Source: Petrosia ficiformis (taxonomy: Eukaryota > Porifera > Demospongiae > Haplosclerida > Petrosiidae). Taken from it: a DNA stretch of 64,000 nucleotides. Numbering within the stretch: the first letter of the stretch is position 1; each line of letters begins with the position of its first letter. A program made the position numbers and the translations under genes. The notes under the pieces were generated by a model. That model was not told the DNA's origin. It searched no databases and worked only from the letters and a program-made list of their open reading frames with translations. This document shows positions 1 to 12,231 of this stretch, piece by piece. The stretch spans positions 2,117,501-2,181,500 of the forward strand of contig OX345653.1 of assembly GCA_947044365.1 (NCBI GenBank), in the 5' to 3' direction.

Positions 1-1554
1 ATTCACTATAATTATAAATGAAGTAGATTTCACAGTCCTTGTAATGTTTCCACAAATTAGCTTTAGATCCTGATAAGTGTTCCACTCTGTAAGTGAATTA
101 AATTGCAGATTCCGAAATCTCACTCCTCCACACATTCATTTGTATATTCACTCAATATAAGCTCACTCCACAATATGTTTAGTTCTTCCCAAAGTTAGTT
201 TAATTATGTAATCCTATTCACTCCTCCAAATACCTCCACGCACAATCTTAATCCACTAGATGATTCCACATGAATACACCTCTCGATGACTCCTCCCCCA
301 AACTCCTATCTTATAGTGACTCCTCCTCTTGACAATTCATTGTGAGTATTCATGACTGTTTATGACAACTTGTGACTTTTGACGATTATTCCAATCACCT
401 TTTTTCTACAGCTTAAACTTCAATTATATCTTCCAATTCTCATCCCTCTTCATGATGTCCTCCAGACAAATCATTTAGGCGAATCATAATGAAGTCTCAT
501 CATGAGTACTAGCAACTCACATCTAATCACATTAATTTTCGGGCTGATATCATATGTTTGTGGATAAATTTATGTATGATATTTGCTTGGTACTCCAGCA
601 CACATTTAATCATTCATTGAATACAATTATAATTGCACAAATGAATTGGTTTGTTCCTTTTCACCAGGTTACATGTTTAGGTTTAATGAATCCAATCATG
701 GAATGATGTTGTAATACGTGAGTTATTCCAACTTTCAATTATAATTCATTCTCTATTCAAATCATATAATCAATATGTGTATTACATTCATCAGTTGAGA
801 CTTAAAGGAGAGCTAGTACGGTGATCTTGTAGCATATCAACGTCTTCTTTCTTGATTGTAGTAAAATTTCTTGATAGTCTTGTAAAATACCAACGTCTTG
901 CTACTCGTCTATAGTATTAGTTCTTCGTAGTTCTTGTTCTTGCTAGATAGGAAAATATTCTTGTCTTGTAAAATCACACCATATGTTAATTTGTAGACTG
1001 ATGTCAGAGCGTCAGATTGCAATTTTACTTATTTCGTAATTCTCATAGGAACTACTATTGGGAAGACGAAGTGAAGACATGCTGAGATTCATTCATAAGA
1101 ATTGCGGCGTTGAATGCTCGTAATGACTCCAACTACAACTCTCATGAAGGATTCTCACCCATTGGAGTCAAGTCTCAAGTCTCAAGTCTCATCAATCATC
1201 CAGTCTCAATAATTCGGGTGTCCATATCCACGTGAAGAGTTCAAGTTCTTTGTTACATTATCGTCAAATCTGGAGTTTTATTTTCAAAATTCCTCCCTCA
1301 CTGTTTGTCAATTATCCATTCACTAAAGACATGAATTCGGCTGTTTCCATTCAGATGTCTCAAGTCTCCAGTCAACCATGTCATATTTGCAACCTACAGA
1401 CATTTAAGTTCTCTAGACTACATTTGCTAGTCTCACGAACACTCTATGCATCATTCTTTCCGTCACTTATGCAGACTCCAGTATTCAGTCTCTAAGTTAT
1501 TTATCTTTTCTCATCACGAACCTTACTCGGTAAGCGTATGAGACTAATTAGATT

Positions 1555-2810
1555 AGGTAATACTTTCCATCATTCATATACTGATTACAATTGTAAATAC
1601 AGTATTTAATATGTTTAATATTTCCCCAAGTTCGGTTTCATAGGAGGAGTCCATTTGTTCGATGAGGACCAATTGCATTGTGTACACAGTTTGAGGTTCT
1701 TTCCATTGCCTTTCCCTGTAATTATACTCCACAATAGAGATATTTTTTCGGTGCCGTAAGTTATGTGTATATACCAATCCAACCCTCTTCCATATTCGTA
1801 TATTCATTCATTCATTCATTCATTGATTATTACAAAAGTGTACGACTTAATACGTTTAGTTTATTTCCAAGGTTAGGTTTTCAGGACGATGCGAGTCTTA
1901 GTCGTCGAAAGGTTCTGTGTTCTTTCCCCTAGATATCACTCCAGTTAAGTTGATTTTTATGTTGTCATCATTAGTTTTTACTCAGTAGTCGTATAATTTT
2001 ATGTAGTCCATTCCACCATTCTTACACTAATTATAATTGTAAATGCTGTATTATTTATGTTTATTTTTCTCCCAAGTTACATTTCATAGGAGTGGTCCAT
2101 TTCCGCAAATAAGAGTGATCTGTTTTGGGAGGCTAGCAGTGAGTTGAGAGGCTCTCCTTAGACGTTTCTGAAATATACTAGGTAGTTATTTGGTCTGTGT
2201 GGTAAGTTGTGTATACTCTTCCATCATTTGTATATTCATTCATTCAATCATTATTGCTATAAATGCACTAGTTAATATGTTTAGTTTGCTTCCCAAGTTA
2301 GGTTTTAGGTCGATGCCAGGTGGAGTGAACCGATTCTTATGCTTATACTTCAGTCAAGTTAAGTCGATTTATATATAACTAGATTTACTAGGTAGTCTTA
2401 TAAGTTTATGTAGTCCATTCCACCATTAATGTACTCAATGTATCTGTAAATGCAGTATTATGAATGTTTATTTTTCCCCAAAGTTTCATTTCATAGGAGT
2501 GATCCATTTAATCAATGATGATTGATTGCTCTTTGTTCCCACATTGAGTGTCTTTCCAACGTCGCTTCTTGTATAAAGAAGACGGATATTCGGATTGTGT
2601 CGTAAGTTTTGTATACTGTCAAGGTCTTTTCCATCTTTTGTATATTCCTTCATTCATCTCAATTATAAATGCCATATATAATGTATTTAGTTTTCTCCCA
2701 AGTCTAGTTTCTTCGGTGCATGACCTCGTCTGTACTCAAATTCCGAGAAGATTATCTCTTGGTAAGTTAATTATTTAATGTTTTTCATTCACATTTAATA
2801 TGTATTTGTA
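1555..2810. repeat. Diverged tandem monomers of about 200 bp
   Basis: A phrase recurs about every 180-230 bp: TCCATCATT, then CATTCATTCATT, then TTATAAATGC, then TTAATATGTTTAGTTT, then CCCAAGTTAGGTTT, then a CATAGGAG or GATG stretch. Starts lie near 1555, 1800, 2010, 2220, 2420 and 2630. Looser relatives sit near 590, 3790, 3930, 9740 and 9900. This looks like an old, strongly diverged satellite. The equivalent stretch in copy 2 is 11440-12231. Confidence 0.65.
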
Positions 2811-3050
2811 GTTCTTCTCATGTAATATGTAGCTCTTAGTTCTTGGTAGTTCTTGTAGTTATTGGTAGTTGTTGGTATATCTTGGTAGTTGTTTGTAGTT
2901 GTTGGTAGTTCTTGCTGCAGCTTTTGTAGTTGACAATATTCTTTATGTCGTAGTAATTCTTGTGATCTTGTAGTTCTTTTATTTCTTGTAGTTCTTGGTA
3001 GTTCTTGGTACTTCTTGGTAGTTCTTGATAGTTCTTGATGTTCTCGCAAA
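2811..3050. repeat. GTAGTTCTTG minisatellite, copy 1
   Basis: Degenerate tandem repeats of GTAGTTCTTG and GGTAGTTGTT, about 10-12 bp each. The matching array in copy 2 is 12898-13133, continuing at 20235-20265 beyond the CACTA insertion. The CTT at 3011-3013 (context GGTACTTCTTGGTAG) is the uninterrupted counterpart of the CACTA target site. Confidence 0.85.
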
Positions 3051-4148
3051 CTTTATATTTACGAGAGGTGTCTGTATTCTAGCGGTGGAACAAGCTGCAG
3101 AGTAATTAAATATTAAATTATTGAGAGTTTAATTAATTATATCATTATTTATACTGTTAATTAAACAGTGAAGTAATAAAAATTAATTAGTTTATTACTG
3201 TTACTAGTTAATTAATTTTACCAATAACTACTATTAATTAACTTAGAGAGTTGGGTGTGTTCATTGTTCAGTGGACATTTTAAGATGGAGAAATATTGTA
3301 TAGTGATTGCTAGTTGGTTGATTGTGAGTTATCATTAAAATGTAACTCCATTTCCTCTTACTGAAGTGTACTGGCTGTGTGGAAAATGAAGTCCTTTCTA
3401 CAATGTTTGTGAGGACTTACAACTGATACTAGTAATTTTACAATGAATATGTTCAACATTCTCTTCCCATTCTGTAGATATTTACATTACACATTCAGAG
3501 TGCAAATTGTATTATATAGAGTGAGCTGTTGAATGTTATGTTAGTTAATATTTGTTCCACACTCCAGGTCCTCCTTAGAGGTCAGGTTAAATGTGATTGC
3601 TGTCACTTCCAAGACATTCCTTTGAATGCTTTCAAATAATGTTTAAAATGCGAGTGGAAGGAAGGGATTAGAAAGAATATTATTTAGTACTCAAATATAG
3701 CACCTCAAGTATAGTGTTTTCATAACAAATTCTCAGTAAGTTTCAAAACCTATGAATTTCCTTCCCCTGCTCTTCAGTCTTTCATCTAATATTATCACAA
3801 ATCACTATTAACATGTTTAATTTTGAACTAACATGCATATTTTAGTCTTTACCCCCTTTTCCTCTAAAGATTAACGTCCAAACATTCGCTAAGTTAGTAT
3901 TGGGAATTATGTAATGCAGGTTTCACATAAGCACTTAGGAACTATATAACATGTTTAGGTCATTACCAAAGTTAAGTTTCTCAGTCATGTGAATGTTTTC
4001 ACAAGTTAACTGTAGCTCATATTACGAGTTCTATTCAGTAAGTGAATAATATTATGTATTCCATTTGATTTCTCCTCCCAGACACAAGTGGAATCCACCA
4101 GACGACTCATCGAGAAGACATTGATAAAATGTAAAGCAGTTCAAATGG
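3051..4148. other. AT-rich stretch, no gene recognised
   Basis: Up to 3912 it matches 20270-21253 (for example TTGTTCCACACTCCAGGTCC occurs in both). From 3913 to 4148 it is unique in the window. Only short open frames occur, on both strands, with no recognisable protein features. Confidence 0.6.
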
Positions 4149-4338
4149 GTGAGGGTATACTGTATCTATCTATCTATTCTTATAATCCTGTATTTATTTA
4201 TATCCATTTACTTAAGCATGTATTTATCTATTGACCTAATTCTTATGTACACAACTAACAATTATTCTTATATTTATCCATCTAATTCTCTTCCTATCAT
4301 TCTATCTATCTACCTATATACGTATCTATTGATCTATG
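4149..4338. repeat. Degenerate CTAT microsatellite
   Basis: Imperfect CTAT/TTAT tetranucleotides run up to the left end of the 4345-7693 transposon and resume as a longer tetranucleotide field at 7700. The transposon therefore appears inserted into a pre-existing microsatellite. Confidence 0.8.
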
Positions 4339-4344
4339 TATATA

Positions 4345-4380
4345 TGTGACCGAGTCTGAGAAAAAGGCCATTCTACCGCA
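4345..4380 (+). repeat. Left terminal inverted repeat
   Basis: 36 bp, pairing with 7658-7693 and differing from its reverse complement only at positions 8 and 14. The sequence just inside (ATTATTGATTTTG) is also found inside the transposon end at 23399, which links the two elements. Confidence 0.93.
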
Positions 4381-4661
4381 ATTATTGATTTTGTATAATA
4401 CACAAAAACATGAAAAATTCGATAAGAACGCGAAATTTTTTTTATTACATCATGATAAACTACATACTTTTAGCTATCGATTGATATATTATTACCTTGT
4501 TCTGACGATTCCTTTGAGAGTTATAACTTGATATATAACGTTCGTCTCTTAAAACGTTGATTGTTCACGATTTGTTTCACGGAATATAAATCGAACAATA
4601 CACGGATATCCATAGCAACAAGTAGCTTACTGTAGCAGCTGGCAGTATTGTTTTGGAAGAG

Positions 4662-7300
4662 ATGGACAGGCAGTCTCAAGTAGCAAGAGCACTGAACGAC
4701 CTTTGCTGCCCGCGTTTCGACGAACATGACGGGTCTGCTTTGACAAACTTCGTGTTCGACTACTTTGTTTCCGAAGACCCGCCCAGTAAGTAATGAATAT
4801 CATAAGTAACTAATAACAATAATTATAATGCAAAACAAAATAGGTGATGATGAAGATTTTTTTGGTGACATTTATGATTCTGAGGCTGCCAATACTTCTG
4901 TTGTAAATTCTGGAGAAGAGACTGATAGTTCTGTTGATGTTGTTGAAGAGGAGAAGGAAAAGGATGATAGTGATGTGACGGCCGATGTTACAGAGAATAG
5001 TACTGGTCTAGATGATGAAGGTGATGTTGATGGTGATGAAGTGAGATGTAATGAGGAGTGTAATGAAGACAGACCCACAAGTAGCCACTCACAACAGAAT
5101 GTTGACTTGGAGATGAGAGAGATTGATATATCTGAAAGTAAAATGGTTGATGAATTCGTTGAAAATGGGTGTGGATGCAGGTTGTATGATGGTAAAGAAT
5201 GCAGTTCAGCTTTTACCAGAGATCACATGTCTTTAATTCGTGACCAGTGCTCGTCATTAACTCGGGCAGAGCTCCACAATGTACTCTTTGGTCATGTGAT
5301 GGCCACAGTTAGAACATCAGCAGATGTTGACAATCCCCGTCATCCAAACAAGAGTAGATGCAGAAACACAACATCCTATATGCATGAAGGACAGAAGGTA
5401 GAGACATGTGTTTTAGAATGTGTGTTATACTAATGTTGCCGAATATATTGCAGGTTTGTAAGAAGACATACCTATTTATCCATAATATTGGTGAAACAAA
5501 ATACACGACTGTAAAACAGTCATATTTAAAAAATGGACTAGACCCAATAGTTCACCGTAACACAAAAACCTTGCCACATCACGCATTCACAACACAAGAG
5601 CTTCAACAGATCACCAGATTCATATCTAACTATGCTGAATCAAACGCCATTCTCCTTCCAGGAAGAATCCCTGGCTACAAAAGATGTGACCTTCAGCTCC
5701 TACCTACACAATGTACCAAACGTTCCATTTGGGATAGTTATGTCAAAGCATGTGCAACACTTACTTTCCGGATGGCTTCATACAGGTCATTCTGTCGCAT
5801 TTGGCAGAGGTACAAACCTCATGTTGTCATAACAACACCAAAGTCTGACCTTTGTTGGACTTGCCAAAGGAACTCCAATGCCATAACTATGTCCGCCAAC
5901 ACATCTGAGGTTGAGAAAATGGAGGTACACACATTTGAAATATACACTGACATACAAAATAATAATTGGACAACTTACTTCAACAGGTACTAAAGGAAGC
6001 AACTGCACACTTGGAAAGAGTGTCTACCGAGAGGAAATTCTATAAATCTTCATGCAAACAGAGCAGTGATGAGTTGCGAGAAGCATACACAAATCTACCT
6101 CTTTTTACCGACCCCCCTACTACTTGCAATCTCCAGTTTCATATCAGCTTTGACTATGCTCAGCAAGTATGCTAAAAAAAAAAAAGAAAGAGTAAAACAT
6201 TAATATACATGTATTTAATACTCTCATAGGTTCATTTTCCTTCTAACCCTTTGCAACCGGGTCCCATTTATTTTCTTACTCCGAGAAAATGTGGAATTTT
6301 TGGAGTCTGTAGCGAAGGACTACCACTTCAATTAAACTACTTAATTGATGAATCTGTTGACTGTGGAAAAGGATCCAATGCAGTTGTCAGTTACCTCCAC
6401 AACTTTCTGTCCAGTTGTCCAGTTCAACCAACTTGTTTGAGTCTCCATGCTGACAACTGCGTTGGGCAGAATAAAAATAACATAATGATACAGGTATTAC
6501 TAATAATCCATATCTAAACTTACATTTCCTTCAATGCAAAATCTTTTCTTCTTTAGTACCTTGCATGGAGAGTAATGACAGGCCTTAACGAAAGTATTAC
6601 ACTCTCGTTTATGTTGGTGGGTCACACCAAGTTTACCCCGGATTCTTGTTTCGGTTTATTAAAACAGAGGTTCAGACGAACACATGTTCAGTGTTTGAAT
6701 GATATCGTTCAAGTTGTTGAACAGTCTGCTAGTGTCAACAAAGCAAGATTGGTGGGTAATGAAGCTGGAGAGGTGTTTGTCCCAACCTATGATTGGTTGT
6801 CCTATTTTGTTGAGAGATTTAAGAAACTCTCAGGTATAAAAAAGTATCACCAATTTCTTTTCTCTTCCTCAAAGCCTGGTGAAGTAATATGTAAAGAGTA
6901 CAGTGATAGCCCTGGTGAAACCATTAAGCTGCTCAAAAACCAGTGGAAACCCATTGCGACAGATTTGCCCCCAGTTCTTCAACCATCAGGACTGTCAGCT
7001 GATAGGCAATAGTATCTTTATGATAAGATACGGCCATTCTGTGGATTAGGTTTTAAAGATATAACCTGCCCTCTGCCAGAAGTCCCAAGGTCAAACCGAA
7101 CTCCTGATATCACTCCAGTAGTCAGTCCCGTGTCATCTCCGAATCGTGGTGGATCAAGGCAAATATCAACAACAGCCTCTCATAACAGTCACACTACTCA
7201 AGAACAAACAGAATCTAGTCCTCCAGCCAAGCGAGCACGAATATGCACCAACTGTGGACGTCCAGGTCATAATCGTCGGACCTGTAACCAACGAGTTTGA
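4662..7300 (+). pseudogene. Spliced DUF7869-like transposase with one in-frame stop
   Basis: Six exons with GT-AG introns give one continuous frame: 4662-4785, 4844-5397, 5454-5924, 5987-6166, 6230-6493 and 6557-7300. In order, the product has a short N-terminus (MDRQSQVARALNDLC), an Asp/Glu-rich stretch, and a CGCRLYDGKECSS segment. Next comes a helical region with YAESNAILLPGRIPGY and LCWTCQ, then HADNCVGQNKNN (about residues 516-527) and GHTKFTPD (about 553-560). A CCHC zinc knuckle, CTNCGRPGHNRRTC, lies at about 761-774. I recall the YAE, LPGR, DNC-QNKN and GH-KF-PD words from proteins labelled DUF7869; the Asp and Glu residues there are candidate catalytic positions by inference only. 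TAG at 7010-7012 sits between ADRQ and YLYDKIRPFC. The frame stays open for 95 more codons to TGA 7298-7300, so a TGG-to-TAG change is likely. The N-terminal ATG is the first in a frame that splices correctly. Confidence 0.85.
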
Positions 7301-7657
7301 TATCGTCGGATAATGCTACTTTTTACTTTTTACACACATCCACATACATCCATAATATTATATTATCACAATAGTAATAAAAATAACTAACCTTCTATGA
7401 AGGAAAATAAGATATCTGAAAGAACTTCAAAAACAAAATGGCAACAATCCACACGTACACGGAAGTATACGGAATTAATCTACCAGCAGATTTAATTGCA
7501 ATTACAGCATTCTTTCTGAAATAATTGGTTTCCAGGACAGTGGCATTTTAATTGTAATAACTCGTGACAGGAATGTCGTATCCGCTCGCTTCAAGCGTCA
7601 TGATGTAGCCAAGGTAATGTATAATTTCGTATCAACAATAAATAAATTTTCATGAAA

Positions 7658-7693
7658 TGCGGTAGAATGGCCTTTTTCTAAGACTGGGTCACA
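7658..7693 (-). repeat. Right terminal inverted repeat
   Basis: Reverse complement of 4345-4380 with two mismatches. It is followed by TATATA and then by a flank (TTATTGTCCATGTATCTATC) that is repeated beside the transposon end at 23399. Confidence 0.93.
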
Positions 7694-7699
7694 TATATA

Positions 7700-9380
7700 A
7701 ACATTTATTGTCCATGTATCTATCTATCCATCCATTATTGGCTCCCTCCATTCATCCATCCATCCATCCATCCATCCAACCTTCCAACCATCCATCCATC
7801 CCTCCATTCATCCATCCATCCATCCATCCATCCATCCATCCATCCATCCATCCATCCATCCATCCATCCATCCATCCAACCTTCCAACCATCCATCCATC
7901 CCTCCATTCATCCATCCATCCATCCATCCATCCATCCATCCATCCATCCATCCTTCCATCAATCCATCCATCCATACATCCATCCTTCCATACGTCCATC
8001 CATCCATCCATCAATCCATCCATCCATTCGTCCATCCATCCATCCATCCATCTATCCATCCATCCTTCCATCCATCCATCCATCCACTCATCAGGCCATC
8101 CATCCATCCATCCATCCATCCATCCATCCATCCATCCATTTCTATCTTTCTATCTGTCTTTCTATCTGTCTTTCTATCTTTCTATCTATGTATCTATCTA
8201 TTTTTGTATCTATCTATCTATTTCTATTTATCTCACGAAGTATCTGTCTCTCTTTCTTCTATGTAATTAGCTATATAAGTATCTATCTATGTATTGATAT
8301 CTTTCATATTTATCAATTGATTTTTGTAGGTGTCTATTTATATACCTATCTATATTAGTATCTATATATCTATCTATTTATCTAACTATCTATCTATCTC
8401 TCTATCTGTCTATCCATCTATCTATTTATCTATCTATTCAAGTCTCTTTCTATTTATCTATCTTTCTATTTGTCTCTCTGACTGTCTCTTTGCCTGTCTC
8501 TCTGGTTGCCTGTCTCTCTGTCCCTCTCTTTGTGTTACTCTCTGTCTGTCTCTTTGTTTGCCTGTCTTTTTGTCTTTCTGTCTGTCTGTCTGACTTTCTT
8601 TCTGTCTCTCTGTCTCTCTGTCTGTCTGCCTGTCTGTGTGTCTTTATATCTGTCGGTCTGACTGTTTGTCTGTCTGTCTCTTTTTTTGTCTGTCTGTCTG
8701 TTTGTCTGTCTATCTATCTATCTATCTGTCTATCTGTATTTATCTAACGAAGTATATATCTGTTTGTCTATCTATCCAGTATCTATATACGTTTCTATCT
8801 ATTTTTCTATCTATGTATTGATGTCGTATATATGTGTCAAACTAAATTCGGAGATATGCATCTATCTATTTATTTATATATCTATGTATGTATGTATCTA
8901 TCTATCTAAATATCTACCTGTTTATTTAGTTATCGATCTATCCATCAATCTATCACTTTAAATATATAGCTATCAATTTAATTACCTATCTAACTATCTA
9001 TATATCTATATATCTATCTATCTATTTTTCTATACCTCTATCATCTATTTATTTATCTATCTATCTGCATATCTACCTATATATCTATCTATCTATATGT
9101 ATTTTTAACTTTCTATGTATTTATTTATTTCTCTACCTATCTATCTGTCTGAGTGTCTGACACTCTGTCCGTCTGTCTGTCTGTCTGTGATTCTGTCTGT
9201 CTGTCTGTCTTTCCGTCTGTCAGTCTGTCTGTCTCATTCTACCTATGTATCTATGAACTTTTTATGTATGTATTTATTAGAATATGTATATATATATCAT
9301 AGCATTTATATATCTATCAATTTATGCTTTTAACTCCCTTTCTATTGCTGTATTTGTCAACTACCAATCTATTTATTTAT
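7700..9380. repeat. G-poor tetranucleotide field, copy 1
   Basis: There are successive zones on the plus strand: CCAT/ATCC repeats (about 7725-8140, including long near-perfect runs), CTAT (8140-8460), CTGT/CTCT (8460-8730), CTAT with interruptions (8730-9140), CTGT (about 9140-9235), then decayed CTAT. The plus strand is nearly free of G except in the CTGT zones. Open frames here read as HPSI, LSIY or CLSV repeats and are translations of the microsatellite, not genes. Confidence 0.95.
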
Positions 9381-10098
9381 CTCTCAACCTGTAGCCCAAA
9401 ACCCAAAACCTTAAACTCTGAATCCGAATTTTGAAGCTTTACGTGCCTACCTGCCTAGCTACCTACCTACCTACCTACCTACTCGTCTTTTAACCTACCA
9501 CTTTCTGTTTAGTAACATGTCATTTCCTCGTTAGTTGTTCTGAGGAGCTCACTAGTTACGAACTTATTCTTCTCTTGTGAGATAGAATGTATTCATCGCA
9601 CACTGATTTGAGACCGTTAATTTATATTTGAATTGCTTCTTATTTCTTGTACATTACTTTTCGTAGATGAAATTCTGCAAATTTCAATTGTTGTTCATAT
9701 TCTGTTTACGCGATTTTATTTCCCTTGGTCATAGAATAATTCATTATAATAATAAATGCACTCGTTAAAATGTTTAGATTTCCTTAAAATTCAATTAATT
9801 AAATTATGGTTTCTTTTATATTAAAGAGTTTATAGTTCCTCCTGCTCCATTAAGTCTCTCAAAAATGAATGATTTTAAAACAAATACTCAGTAAGGTTTA
9901 TGAATTAAAATTCCACACTCTACTAAATTTCATATATTTAGTCATTATTGTAAATTCACTATCCAACAGGATTAGCATTCCGCTAACATGCGTTTTATTA
10001 AATCTATCCCCCAAGTTAGTCTCATGTAAAACTTTACATGAAGCATTCATTAGGTCAGTATTGGTAAGGATGTATTGTAGATATTTCATATAATCACT
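9381..10098. other. AT-rich spacer, no gene recognised
   Basis: It holds a short CCTA run (about 9445-9482). From about 9840 it has weak similarity to 3700-3912 (CTCAGTAAG, TTATGAATT, ACATGCGT/ACATGCAT, GTTAGTATTGG-like words). The similarity suggests that the duplicated unit itself continued leftward of the window start. No coding signal is seen. Confidence 0.55.
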
Positions 10099-12231
10099 AT
10101 TCACTATAATTATAAATGAAGTAGATTTCACAGTCCTTTGAACCTTTCTCGATGACTCCTCCCCCTAACTCCTATCTTATAGTGACTCCTCCTCTTGACA
10201 ATTTATTGTGAGTATTCATGACTGTTTATGACAACTTGTGACTTTTGACGATTATTCCAATCTCCTTTTTTCTACAGCTTAAACTTCAATTATATCTTCC
10301 AATTCTCATCCCTCTTCATGATGTCCTCCAGACAAATCATTTAGGCGAATCATAATGAAGTCTCATCATGAGTACTAGCAACTCACATCTAATCACATTA
10401 ATTTTCGGGCTGATATTATAAGTTTGTGGATAAATTTATGCATGATATTTGCTTGGTACTCCAGCACTCATTTAATCATTCATTGATTACAATTATAATT
10501 GCACAAATGAATTGGTTTGTTCCTTTTCACCAGGTTACATGTTTAGGTTTAATGAATCCAATCAACATAAAATGGAGTGATGTTGTAATACGTGAGTTAT
10601 TCCAACTTTCATTTATAATTCATTCTTTATTGAAATCATATCATCAATATGTGTATTACATTCATCAGTTGAGACTTAAAGGAGAGCTAGTACGGTGATC
10701 TTGTAGCATATCAACGTCTTCTTTCTTGATTGTAGTAAAATTTCTTGATAGTCTTGTAATATACCAACGTCTTGCTACTCGGCTATAGTATTAGTTCTTC
10801 ATAGTTCTTGTTCTTGCTAGATAGGAAAATATTCTTGTCTTGTAAAATCACACCATATGTAATTTGTACACTGATTTGAGAGCGTTAGATTGCAATTTTA
10901 CTTATTTTATAATTCTCATAGGAACTACTATTGGGAAGACGAAGTGAAGACATCCTGAGATTCATTCCTAAGAATCGCGGCGTTGAATGCTCGTAATGAC
11001 TCCAACTACAACTCTCATGAAGGGTTTAGACTGATTCTCACCCACTGAAGTCAAGTCTCAAGTCTCATCAATCATCCAGTCTCAATAATTCGGGTGTCCA
11101 TATCCACGTGAAGAGTGCAAGTTCCATGTTACATTATCGTCAAATCTGGAGTTTTATTTTCGAATTTCCACTCTCATTGTTTGTGAATTCTCCAATCACT
11201 AAACACATGAATTCAGCTGTTTCCATTCAGATGTCTGCAGTCTCCAGTCAACCTTGTCATATTTGCAACCTACAGGCATTTAAGTTCTCTAGACTACATT
11301 TGCTAGTCCCTCAAACAATCTGTGCATCATTCTTTCCGTCACTTATGCAGACTCCAGTATTCAGTCTCTAAGTTATTTATCTGTTCTCATTACGAACCTT
11401 ACTCGGTAAGCGTATGAGACTAATTAGTTTATGTAATACTTTCCATCATTCATGTACTGATTACAATTCTAAATGCAGTATTTAGTATGTTTACTATTTC
11501 CCCAAGTTCGGTTTCATAGGAGGAGTCCATTTGTTCGATGAGGACTGATTTCAATGTGTACACAGTTTGAGGTATTTCTCATTTTTGTTCCATGTAATTT
11601 TACTCTGCAATAGAGTTAATTGTTCGGTGCCGTAAGTTACGTGTATATACCAATCCAAACCACTTCCATCATTTGTGTATTCATTCATTCTTTATAACAA
11701 ATGTGCACTAGTTAATATGTTGAATTTGCTTCCCAAGTTAGGTTTTAGGTCGATGCCAGGTGTATTGGACCGATTCTTATGCTTAGACTTCATTCAAGTT
11801 AAGTTGATTTATATATAACTAGTTTTACTAAGTAGTCGTATAAGTTTATGTAGTCCATTCCACCATTAATTTACTCAATATATCTTTTGAGGCAGTATTA
11901 TACATGTTATTTTTTCCCCAAAGTTTCATATCATAGGAGTGATCCATTTCATCCAAGATGAGTGAATGCTTTTTGTTTCCATATTGAGAGTCTGTCCAAC
12001 GTCGTTTCTTGTAAAAAGAAGATGGTTATTCGGTTTGTGTCGTAAGTTTTTTATACCGTCAAGCACTCTGCCATCATTTGTATATCCCTTAATTTATCAC
12101 AATTATAAATGCGATGTATTTAGTTTTCTCCCAAGTCTAGTATCTCAAGTGCATGACCTCGTCTGTACACAATTTCCGAGAAGATTCTCTATTGGTAAGT
12201 TAAACATTTTATGTTTTCCATTCACATTTAA

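Larger units (their letters stand above)
1..3912. repeat. Segmental duplication, copy 1, AT-rich part
   Basis: This block is repeated in direct orientation at 10099-13133 and 20232-21253, with scattered substitutions and small indels. The alignment starts at the window edge (ATTCACTATAATTATAAATG at 1 and at 10099). Bases about 45-270 are missing from copy 2. Homology ends near 3912/21253, after TATTGGGAATTATGT. Copy 1 lacks the 655-bp TTAA element and the CACTA element found in copy 2, so it serves as the empty-site reference for both. No gene is recognised here. The open frame at 1232-1495 has a counterpart at 11108-11371, but it starts with GTG and its differences change amino acids freely. 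Confidence 0.9.
4345..7693 (+). mobile_element. DUF7869-like DNA transposon with 36-bp TIRs
   Basis: The element is 3349 bp. It starts TGTGACCGAGTCTGAG and ends with the reverse complement of TGTGACCCAGTCTTAG; the 36-bp inverted repeats match at 34 positions. Both ends are flanked by TATATA (4339-4344 and 7694-7699), which would be a 6-bp target-site duplication. Because the target is itself a TA run, the true duplication could be shorter. One six-exon gene (4662-7300) fills most of the element on the plus strand. The remaining 3' part, 7301-7657, shows no further coding signal. The family name rests on remembered protein motifs; the boundaries are read directly from the sequence. Confidence 0.9.

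Noticed and set aside
1232..1495. 87-codon frame with a counterpart of equal length at 11108-11371
   Set aside because: It starts with GTG in both copies, and the differences between copies mostly change amino acids. The shared length follows from the duplication.
4149..4727. Short open frames at 4149-4349, 4346-4531 and minus 4521-4727
   Set aside because: The first is microsatellite, the second is terminal-repeat sequence, and the third is the complement of exon 1 of the transposase.
7708..9333. Open frames rich in HPSI, LSIY and CLSV, plus complement frames of WMDG
   Set aside because: Direct translations of CCAT, CTAT and CTGT tetranucleotides.
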